The notes under the pieces were generated by a model that had not been told where the DNA came from, did no database searches, and was given only the letters and a program-made list of their open reading frames with translations. Position numbers and translations under genes: made by a program. Positions 45,049 to 53,668 of a stretch of DNA of 64,000 nucleotides are shown piece after piece. Source of the stretch: Sciurus carolinensis (taxonomy: Eukaryota; Chordata; Mammalia; Rodentia; Sciuridae); assembly GCF_902686445.1 (NCBI RefSeq), contig NC_062213.1:40808741-40872740 (forward strand). Reading direction: 5' to 3'. The stretch's first letter is position 1. Every line of letters starts with the position of its first letter.

Positions 45049-48000
45049 TCATCCACTTATTAGCGATATCATTCGTCCTTTGGTTTTTTGAGATTGGCTT
45101 ATCTCACTTAGCATGATATTCTCCAGTTTCATCCATTTGCCTGCAAATGCCATAATTTTATCATTCTTTATGGCTGAGTAATATTCCATTGTATATATAT
45201 ACCACATTTTCTTTATCCATTCGTCAATTGAAGGGCATCTAGGTTGGTTCCACAATCTGGCTATTGTGAACTGAGCAGCTATGAACATTGATGTGGCTGT
45301 ATCTCTGTAATATGCTGATTTTAAGTCCTTTGGGTATAGGCCAAGGAGTGGGATAGCTGGGTCAAATGGTGGTTCCATTCCAAGTTTTCTAAGGAGTCTC
45401 CACACTGCTTTCCAGAGTGGCTGCACTAATTTGCAGGCCCACCAGCAATGTATGAGTGTACCTTTCTCCCCACATCCTCGCCAACACCTGTTGTTGCTTG
45501 TATTCTTGATAATCGCCATTCTAATTGGGGTGAGATGGAATCTTAGGGTGGTTTTGATTTGCATTTCTCTTATTACTAGAGATGTTGAACATTTTTCCAT
45601 ATGTTTGTTGATTGCTTGTAGATCTTCTTCTGTGAAGTGTCTATTCATTTCCTTAGCCCATTTGTCGATTGGATTATTTGCATTCTTGGTGTAGAGTTTT
45701 TTGAGTTCTTTATAGATTCTGGAGATTAGTGCTCTATCTGAAGTATGAGTGGCAAAGGTTTTCTCCCACTCTGTAGGTTCTTTCTTCGCATTGCTGATAG
45801 TTTCCTTTGCTGAGAGAAAGCTTTTTAGTTTGAATCTATCCCAGTTATTAATTCTTGCTTTTATTTCTTGTGCTATGGGAGTCCTGTTGAGGAAGTCTGG
45901 TCCTAAGCCGACATGTTGAAGCTCTGGACCTACTTTTTCTTCTATAAGATGCAAGGTCTCTGGTCTGATTCCGAGGTCCTTAATCCATTTTGAGTTTTGT
46001 TTCGTGCATGGTGAGAGATATGGGTTTGGTTTCATTCTGTTGCATATGGATTTCCAATTCTCCCAGCACCTTTTGTTGAAGAGGCTATCTTTTCTCCATT
46101 GCATGTTTTTGGCCCCTTTGTCTAGTATGAGAAAATTGTATTTATTTGGGTTTGTGTCCGTGTCCTCTATTCTGTACCATTGATCCACCTTTCTATTTTG
46201 GTACCAATACCATGCCGTTTTTGTTACTATTGCTTTGTAGTAGAGTTGAAGATCTGGTATTGCGATACCCCCTGCTTCACTCTTTCTGCCAAGGATTGCT
46301 TTAGCTATTCTGGGATTTTTATTCTTCCAGATGAATTTCATAATTGCTTGCTCTATTTCTGTAAGGTACATCATTGGGATTTTAATTGGAATTGCATTGA
46401 ATCTGTATAGCACTTTTGGTAGTATGGCCATTTTGACAATATTAATTCTTCCTATCCAAGAACATGGGAGATCTTTCCATCTTCTAAGGTTTTCTTGAAT
46501 TTCTTTCTTTAGTGTTCTATAGTTCTCATTGTAGAGGTCTTTCACCTCTTTTGTGAGATTGATTCCCAAGTATTTTATTTTTTTTTTGATGCTATTGTGA
46601 ATGGGGTAGTTTTCCTAATTTCTCTTTCTGAAGATTCATCGCTTATGTATAAAAATGCATTAGATTTATGTGCATTGATCTTATATCCCACTACTTTACT
46701 GAATTCACTTATGAGATCTAAAAGTTTTCTGGTGGAATTTCCTGGTTCCTCTAAGTATACAATCATATCATCAGCAAATAGGGATAGTTTGAGTTCTTCT
46801 TTTCCTATTCGTATCCCTTTAATTTCTTTGGTCTGTCTAATTGCTCTGGCTAGAGTTTCAAGGACGATATTGAAAAGAAGTGGTGAAAGAGGGCATCCCT
46901 GCCTTGTTCCAGTTTTCAGAGGGAATGCTTTCAGTTTTTCACCATTTAGAATGATATTAGCCATGGGCTTAGCATAGATGGCCTTTACAATGTTAAGGAA
47001 TGTTCCCACTATCCCTATTTTTTCTAGTGTTTTGAGCATGAAGGGGTGCTGCATTTTATCAAATGCTTTTTCTGCATCTATTGAAATAATCATGTGATTC
47101 TTGACTTTAAGTCTATTGATATGGTGAATTAAATTTATTGATTTCCTGATGTTGAACCAACCTTGCATCCCTGGGATGAAACCCACTTGATCATGGTGCA
47201 CTATCTTTTTAATATGTTTTTGTATGCAATTTGCTAAGATTTTGTTGAGAATTTTTGCGTCGATGTTCATTAAGGATGTTGGTTTGAAATTTTCTTTCTT
47301 CGATGTGTCTCTGTCTGGTTTAGGTATCAGGATAATATTGGCTTCATAGAATGAGTTTGGGAGGGTTCCCTCCTCTTCTATTTTATGGAATACTTTGAGA
47401 AGTATTGGAATGAGCTCTTCTTTAAAGGTTTTGTAGAACTCGGCTGAGAACCCATCAGAACTTTTCTTTGTTGGTAGGCTTTTGATGACTTCTTCTATTT
47501 CATTACTTGAAATTGGTCTATTTAAATTGTGTATGTCCTCCTCGTTCAGTTTAGGCAATTCATATGTCTCTAGAAACCTGTTGATGTCTTCAAAATTTTC
47601 TATTTTGTTGGAGTATAGGTTTTCAAAATAGCTTCTAATTATGTTTTGTATTTCAGTCGTGTCTGTTGTGATATTTCCTTGTTCATTCCGAATTTTAGTG
47701 ATTTGAGTTTTCTCTCATCTTCTCTTTGTTAGTGTGGCTAAAGGTTTATCAATTTTGTTTATTTTTTCGAAGAACCAACTATTTATTTTGTCAATTTTTT
47801 GTATTGTTTCTTTCGTTTCAATTTCGTTGATTTCAGCTCTGAGTTTAACTATTTCCTGTCTTCTACCACTTTTGGTGTTGGTCTGTTCTTCTTTTTCTAG
47901 GGCTTTGAGCTGTAGTGTTAGGTCATTTATATTTTGAGTTTTACTTCTTTTATTAAATGCGCTCCATGAAATAAATCTTCCTCTAAGTCCTGCTTTCATA

Positions 48001-48843
48001 GTGTCCCAGAGATTTTGATATGATGTTTCTTTGTTCTTGTTTACCTCTAAGAATTTTTTAATTTCCTTCCTAATATCTTCTGTTATCCATTCATCATATA
48101 ATAGCATATTGTTTAATCTCCAGGTGTTGGAGTAGTTTCTCTTTTTTACTCTTTCATTTATTTCTACCTTCAATCCATTATGATCTGATAGAATACAAGG
48201 TAATGTCTCTATCTTCTTGTATTTGCTGACATTAGCTTTGTGGCATAATATATGGTCTATTTTAGAGAAGGATCCATGTGCTGCTGAGAAGAAAGTTCAT
48301 TTGCTCTTGGTTGGATGGTATGTTCTATAAATGTCTGTTAAGTCTAAATTATTCATTGTGTTATTGAGATCTATGGTTTCTTTGTTCAATTTTTGTTTGG
48401 AAGATCTGTCCAGTGGTGAGAGAGGCATGTTAAAATCACCTAGTATTATTGTGTTATGGTCTATTTGGTTTCTAAAATTGAGAAGGATTTGTTTAACATA
48501 CATGGATGAGCCACTGTTTGGGGCATAGATGTTTATGATTGTTATATCTTGCTGATTTATGCTTCCCTTAAGCAGTATGAAATGTCCTTCTTTATCCCTT
48601 CTGACTAACTTTGGCTTGAAGCCCACATTATCTAAAATGAGGATAGATACTCCAACAATGTTTTTCCCATCCTTTCACCTTTAGTCTATGGGTATCTCTT
48701 TCTATGAGGTGAGTCTCTTGCAGGCAACATATTGTTGGATCTTTCTTTTAAATCCAATCTGCCAGTCTATGTCTTTTGATTGATGAATTCAGGCCATTAA
48801 CATTCAGGGTTATTATTGAGATATGATTTGTATTCCCGGTCAT
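45049..48843 (-). pseudogene. L1-B ORF2, multiply broken
   Basis: Starts at ATG 48843 (MTGNTNH equivalent) and ends at 45049. Lesions in reading order: a net 25-bp loss in the endonuclease region near 48652; a stop at 48297-48299 (Tyr191 position of L1-A); a CGA-to-TGA stop at 47715-47717 (Arg385 position); a 6-bp in-frame loss at about 47457 that replaces the Pro-Gly-Pro before Asp-Gly in the RT finger region; and a +2 shift in an A-run at 46578-46587. The RT FADD motif and the C-terminal CX3CX7HX4C motif (first Cys present here, unlike L1-A) are retained. No full-length protein is possible from this copy. Confidence 0.92.
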
Positions 48844-48920
48844 TTGATTCATTTTTTAAATTTTATTTATTTATTTATTTTTTTGACACAACTTTGTTCC
48901 TCCTTTATTTGACAGTTCCT

Positions 48921-49946
48921 TTAGGATAATTCCTCCCTTTGCTGATTTGCTTCTTTGTTTTTTATCTCTTCCTCATGAAATATTTTGCTGAGAATGTTCT
49001 GTAATGCTGGCTTTCTTTTTGTAAATGCTTTTAGCTTTTGTTTATCATGGAATGATTTTATTTCATCGTCAAATTTGAAGGTAAGTTTTGCTGGGTATAA
49101 GATTCTTGGTTGGTATCCATTTTCTTTCAGAGCTTGAAAAATGTTGTTCCAGGCCCTTGTAGCTTTTAGGGTCTGGATTGAAAAATCTGCTGATATCCGT
49201 ATTGGTTTCCCCCTGAATGTAATTTGGTTCTCTTCTCTCACAGCCTTTAAAATTCTGTCTTTATTTTGTATGTTAGGTATTTTCATTATAATGTGCCTTG
49301 GTGTGGGTCTGTTGTAATTTTGTGTATTTGGAGTCCTATAAGCCTCTTGAACTTGATTTTCCATTTCATTCTTCGTATTTGGGAAATTTTCTGATATTAT
49401 TTCATTGACTAGATTGTTCATTCCTTTGGTTTTTTTCTCTAAGCCTTCCTCAATCCCAATAATTCTCAAATTTGGCCTTTTCATGATATCCCATAGTTCT
49501 TGGAGATTCTGTTCATGATTTCTTACCATCTTCTCTGTTTGTTCAACTTTGTTTTCGAGGTTAAATATTTTGTCTTCAATATCTGAAGTTCTGACTTCCA
49601 GGTGTTCTATCCTATTGGTTATGCTTTCTATGGAGTTCTTAATTTGGTTTATTGTTTCCTTCATTTCAAGGATTTCTGTTTGGTTTTTTTTCAATATATC
49701 TAACTCTTTATTGAAATGATCTTTTGCTTCCTGTATTTGCTCTTTTAACTGTCGATTGGTGCGATCATTCAATGCCTGCATTTGCTCTTTCATCTCATCA
49801 TTCAATGCCTGCATTTGCTCTTTCATCTCATCGTTTGCTTCCCTGATCATTTTAATTATGTACATTCTGAACTCCCTTTCTCTCATTTCTTCTGCCATGC
49901 TGTCGTTGGATTTTATTGATGTAACATCTAGATTTGTTTGGGGCAT
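48921..49946 (-). CDS. L1-B ORF1p, intact, with coiled-coil duplication
   Basis: 341 aa beginning MPQTNLDVTSIK. Same three-part plan as L1-A ORF1p: coiled coil (about residues 28-155), RRM starting RPNLRIIGIEEG, and the C-terminal domain. It contains an exact 33-bp tandem duplication (49767-49832) that doubles an 11-residue coiled-coil segment ending MQALN. The MRKQGKK start seen in L1-A is missing because a 97-bp segment just upstream is absent. No stop or frameshift, so the frame has survived or the element is young; expression is unknown. Confidence 0.93.
   Translation of the reverse strand: MPQTNLDVTSIKSNDSMAEEMREREFRMYIIKMIREANDEMKEQMQALNDEMKEQMQALNDRTNRQLKEQIQEAKDHFNKELDILKKNQTEILEMKETINQIKNSIESITNRIEHLEVRTSDIEDKIFNLENKVEQTEKMVRNHEQNLQELWDIMKRPNLRIIGIEEGLEKKTKGMNNLVNEIISENFPNTKNEMENQVQEAYRTPNTQNYNRPTPRHIIMKIPNIQNKDRILKAVREENQITFRGKPIRISADFSIQTLKATRAWNNIFQALKENGYQPRILYPAKLTFKFDDEIKSFHDKQKLKAFTKRKPALQNILSKIFHEEEIKNKEANQQREELS
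49767..49832. repeat. 33-bp tandem duplication in L1-B ORF1
   Basis: Two identical 33-bp units (49767-49799, 49800-49832), each starting 'attcaatgcctgcatttgct'. L1-A and L1-D have one unit at this place. Confidence 0.95.
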
Positions 49947-51002
49947 TTTCTTCCCCTCTTATCCTTCAGTAGCCTAAAGTCTTGGAGGAAGTTGATAATG
50001 CGGTGCTCCACAAGGAAGCTGCGTCTCTAGGTGTGGTGACCCTCAGGTGGGGTATATTCCCTGATAGTGGGCAGAGGTGCCTCCACTTGTTGACCAATGG
50101 TCATCTAAAGGGGAATTAGGCTGCAGGCTGAGGCAAGGCCTGTTTGGGCCTGTTTCTCTGGTTTTACCATCCTTGTGGGAAAACCTCACCTGACAGGGAA
50201 GACTCACCCGGTGGGGAGATCTCGCTGGTCAGTTCCCCTCCTAGAGGCTTCCCTCAATCTACAACTACCGCCTGGGCTGGGCTGCCTTCCTCTGCAACGT
50301 TCCCAGGGGCCCGGACCTACCTCCTGGGCCTGGGAGCCTCACCCTTCGCAGATGAGTCTCCTTTGGCTGCCTCTCCTCAGAGAATCTGCCCGCAGTCCTG
50401 GAAACTTTGCTCCGCCCCTAGGCGTGTCTCTGTGCGGCTCTTCCACCAAGAAGCCGCCTAGGCCCTGGGACCCTGCTCTGCACCTAATCACCTGGCTATG
50501 CGGCCCCTCCTCTGAGCCGTCACCTGGAGCCCCGTACAATAGCTCTGAGACCCAGAGACCCGCCACACACCTCTTCCTCCGGACAGCTGCCCAGTGTTCC
50601 GACGCAGTCACTAGGAGTCCAAGCAACTCACTTCGCGTCTCCTCCTCCCGCCAACTGCCTGTAGCCCTAGGCAGTCATTCTGAGTCCAAGTGACCTGCCC
50701 TGTTCCTCCTCCTCCTCGGGGTAGCCCCCCGGGTGTTCAGGAGCAGTCACTTTGTGTCCAAACAACTCACCACTTGCCTCCTCCTCTGGCAACCGCCTGT
50801 GGCTCTGATGCAGTCCCTCCTAGACCAAGCGACCCGCCACGTTCCTCCTCTTCTTCCGAGTAGCCCCCCGGTGTTCAGAAGCGGTCATTCTGAGTCCAAA
50901 CAGCTCGCCCCGCAGCTCCTCCTTAGGCAGCCGCCCAGAGCCCCAGTGGTTGCTCCAGTCCAAACGCTGTGCTGAACCGCCTCCTCTACGATGTTCCCAG
51001 TT

Positions 51003-51008
51003 GTCCAT
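51003..51008. repeat. 6-bp TSD of the solo LTR, left
   Basis: 'gtccat', repeated at 51504-51509. Six base pairs is the duplication size of class II (ERVK-like) elements. Confidence 0.85.
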
Positions 51009-51503
51009 TGTCGGGGTTTCTGAGACCCCCAGCCTTAGGCATGGTCAAGATGGCGCCTGACGCTGAGCCAAAAGCAGCCAGCTATACAGTAAACAACCAG
51101 CGAATTCCAATGATTGGCTAGTTAACGATGTGACTAGAGCATGCCCCCCTCGTGTACCCATCCTATGCTTGCAGCTGTCCGCGTTTATCTCGTGTACTCT
51201 CCCCTGATTGGTTGAAGTGTATATAAGCCTGGTGGGTGGGAGAGTAGGAAGGAGAAGCTGAAGAAGCGGCAGAAGCGGTGGGGGCTGAAGAAGAGGGAGA
51301 AGCGGAAGAAGCGGCGAAGGCGGAGGCTGAAGCCAAGCTGGAAGCTGGGAGTACGCGGAAGCTGGAAGAAGCTGGGAGAAGGGAAGCTGGGAGTGCGCGG
51401 AAGCTGGGAGTAAGAGAAGCGTAGGAGAGGGACTGTGCACAATAAACTTCCAAAGCTTCAGACATTTGTCGTGTCTCTCTCTGCGGCCAGAGGGGACGCG
51501 ATA
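51009..51503 (+). mobile_element. Solo LTR, endogenous retrovirus class II (ERVK/IAP-like)
   Basis: 495 bp starting 'tgtcggggtttctgagaccc' and ending 'gacgcgata', between 6-bp TSDs. The U3 part carries 'caagatggcgcc' (51046-51057), two inverted CCAAT boxes ('gattgg' at 51112-51117 and 51206-51211) and a TATA box (51220-51227). A purine-rich GAAGC/GGAAG stretch (51236-51430) is followed by the poly(A) signal AATAAA (51441-51446) and a 'gtcgtgtctctct' U5 start. There is no primer-binding site, gag/pol or second LTR: the flank on both sides is L1 5' UTR. It is therefore a recombined solo LTR with no coding capacity. Confidence 0.85.
51112..51446 (+). promoter_or_regulatory. LTR core promoter and poly(A) signal
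   Basis: Inverted CCAAT at 51112-51117 and 51206-51211, TATA-type 'tatataag' at 51220-51227 (spacing of about 10 bp from the second CCAAT) and AATAAA at 51441-51446. The spacing suits a retroviral U3-R layout. Present-day activity is not known. Confidence 0.75.
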
Positions 51504-51509
51504 GTCCAT
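51504..51509. repeat. 6-bp TSD of the solo LTR, right
   Basis: 'gtccat', matching 51003-51008; removing the LTR and one copy rejoins the L1 5' UTR. Confidence 0.85.
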
Positions 51510-51762
51510 GTTTACCGCTCTAGTGGGGGGAGGGGCGTCTCGCCGAGCAACTCTACTTCACAAAGTTTCCTGCGTTCCGGGGCTACCACCCCATCCGGGA
51601 CGCCTCCCCAACGGGAGAGACTCACCCGGCGGCTTTGAGTTGGTCCCCAGTCTCTCACTATCTCCTCTTTTGAATCCTGCATCCTGGAGCAACACGAAAT
51701 GCAGCCACCCTCTAGTCCGCCATCTTGAAACCTCCAGGATTTTCTTGAGAGACCCCTAGCCC

Positions 51763-51899
51763 TTTTTAGTTTTTATTTTGAGATAGTATCTCACTAAGTT
51801 GCTTAGGGCCTCGCTAAACTGCTGAGGCTGGTCTGGAACTTGTGATCCTCCTGCCTCAACCTTCTAAGTCACTGGGATTATAGACCTGTGCCACCATAT
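51763..51899 (-). mobile_element. B1-dID SINE, B1 half (right part of split copy)
   Basis: 'gttgcttagggcctcgctaa', 'gctgaggctggtctggaact' and 'tgggattatagacctgtgcc' are the B1 half in reverse. It completes the ID half at 44735-44797. Confidence 0.88.
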
Positions 51900-51907
51900 A
51901 GATTATT

Positions 51908-53221
51908 GTTCAGTCAGATCCAGCGCAAGAATTAGAGTGAAGCTAACATTTCCATTCAAGTCTGGAATACCATGCTATGGTGTTTTTGTCTATTCAGTAT
52001 GTTGCACTTGACATGAAGCATCTACTTCACCATGGCGCTTGTTAGAAATGCAGAGTCTCAGGCCCCAGCCCAGACCTACTGAAGGCAGATCTGCATTTTA
52101 CCCAGTTCCTCGGTGGTAGATGCACACCAAAGCCTGAGAGCACTATTCCATACCATAAATGACAGATCAGACTGTATGTAGGGAGGAATATTGACATCAT
52201 TTTTCAGAAGATATAAAGAGTCATGCAGTGAAGTATGTTTTTAGAAAATCCAATGATTTGTTGCTATTAAATACCTATAGAGATTTTTTTTCTGTCTTTA
52301 TATATAACTTTCATTTAAATTCAGTTTTCATTTTGGGATTTTTGATTCTGTGTTAACCCATACTGGAGCTGGATATTGTATATCAGCTTGAATTCTCCCT
52401 CCCCTCCAGTCTTCTTGGGTTAAGAACTTTGATAATAGAAGGAAACCATAGAACTGACATTCAAGGAAAATCCAGAAAATGAATTCCTTTTTATCTTCAG
52501 GCAGAGCAGCTCCAATGAATAGAGTACTGTAATAAAACCTTTTTATATGCCTGTCATAGAAAGACAAACCTTTTCCAAAGGAAAATGGATTTGAGTATTC
52601 GCGAGATATGATAAACAGCCTGACAAAAAAGGGCCTGAATTTCCCTTTTAAATGTTCAGGAGGGGGAGGTTTTAACTTCCCTTGTCAGGTAAAAAAAGAA
52701 TTCATTATGAAAGCCATTCTAGCTGAAACTCAGAAATGAAAACTAGACCGAATCGGAGTGGAAAGCAATGATTTAGAAATGTGTTAAAGGGAGTAGTTTA
52801 ATGAATAAAGTGTCAACTTCCTATAGGAGCAAAAATAAATCACGCAGGGACTTAAACAGTTTTGTCGCCCTGAATTAGCTGGGTGTAGCCAGCACACTGC
52901 ATTCAGTGTAAGGAAACATTAAAGTCTAATTCTCACTGGGATTTGTATAAGTGAATTGTTGATAATGATGTTAATAATGGCATCGTATCCACTTTATGAC
53001 TTCTATTCCAGCAAATGCTAACAAAAAGAGAAACAAGAAAAGAGAAAGAAAAATAAGGAAGGAAAGAAAATGAGGAACATTTGAATGAAAATGGCCCTCA
53101 TTTCAGAGTTTTTCCATTCAGCAGCTGGCCTTGAATCCTCGAGTCCCTCCACCAAGGATGCACCTGAATAAATGTCTAGATCCTTAGTGTTTCTGTCCTG
53201 GCTCTTGGTTCTCAGGTATAA
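51908..53221. other. Mostly unassigned; MER5A-like DNA transposon at 52030-52150
   Basis: 'cttgttagaaatgcagagtc' and 'cagacctactgaaggcagat' followed by 'ctgcattttaccc' are hallmarks of MER5A, a non-autonomous hAT-Charlie element. The rest has no gene or named repeat. Confidence 0.55.
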
Positions 53222-53668
53222 GAATGTGCTAGGGCTGCCTGAATAAAGGTCCACAGACTGGGTGCATTAAAGAATAGAAAGCTATTCTCTCACAGTTCTG
53301 GAGGCTGGAAGTCTGAGATCACGGCCTGAGATCATGGTGTGGGCAGGGTTGTTTCCTTCAGCAGTCCCCAAGGGAGAATCTGTTCTAATCTCTCTCCTGC
53401 CTTTGGTGGCTTGCTGCAATCTTTGGCATTATTTGGTTGGCAGATGCATCACTCTATCTCTGCCTTTATCTTCACATGGCTTTCTCCCTGTGTGCATGTT
53501 GGTGTTCATCTTTTTCTAAAGATGCCAGTCCTTGAACTAGGGCCCACTCTAATTAACTTAACTTGACTAAATCTGCAAAGACCCTATTTCCAAACAAGAT
53601 CACCTTCTGAGATGCTTGGCATTAGGACTTCAATATATGTTTTCTGGAAGAAACAATTCAATCTATAG
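53222..53668 (-). mobile_element. MLT1-type MaLR LTR
   Basis: In reverse complement order it matches MLT1: 'gctgcctgaataaaggtcca', 'tctcacagttctggaggctg', 'ggcttgctgcaatctttggc', 'gaccctatttccaaacaaga', 'ggcattaggacttcaatata'. The opposite-strand counterpart of the copy at 27418. Confidence 0.88.

Larger units (their letters stand above)
44798..51755 (-). mobile_element. LINE-1 copy L1-B, near full length, with nested LTR
   Basis: Minus-strand L1, about 6.4 kb without the LTR. The 3' UTR with a pyrimidine tract is at 44798-45048, ORF2 at 45049-48843, ORF1 at 48921-49946 and the 5' UTR at 49947-51755. Its 5' end reaches the family start motif (minus strand 'caagatggcggactagaggg', about 51708-51727). 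A short poly(A) complement of 8 T's is at 44797-44804. The likely TSD is 'ctagccc(ttttt)' around 44785-44800 and 51756-51767, complicated by a C-run expansion. ORF1 is open; ORF2 has several lesions. Confidence 0.9.
49947..51755 (-). promoter_or_regulatory. L1-B 5' UTR, CpG-rich, with monomers and nested LTR
   Basis: Unique part at about 49947-50560; about three degenerate monomer units at about 50560-51002 (recurrent 'gcctcctcctctggcaaccg'-type text in reverse); then the solo LTR; then the 5'-most 246 bp (51510-51755). The extreme 5' end has 'ccgccatcttg' (51717-51727), a YY1-type site at the same place as in other mammalian L1 promoters. L1-A lacks this terminal segment. Confidence 0.8.
44691..51907. 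repeat. Nested block: split B1-dID > L1-B > solo LTR
   Basis: The outer flanks carry 'agattatt' (44691-44698 and 51900-51907), the TSD of a minus-strand B1-dID. Its ID half is at 44735-44797 and its B1 half at 51763-51899. The 7 kb between them is L1-B, whose 5' UTR contains a solo LTR. Each layer has its own duplication, so the relative order of insertion is readable. Confidence 0.85.

Noticed and set aside
51045..51509. Overlapping minus-strand ORFs of 85-154 codons within the solo LTR
   Set aside because: They translate the purine/pyrimidine-rich repeat of the LTR into Ser/Leu/Pro-rich low-complexity protein, have no domain and are specific to this composition.
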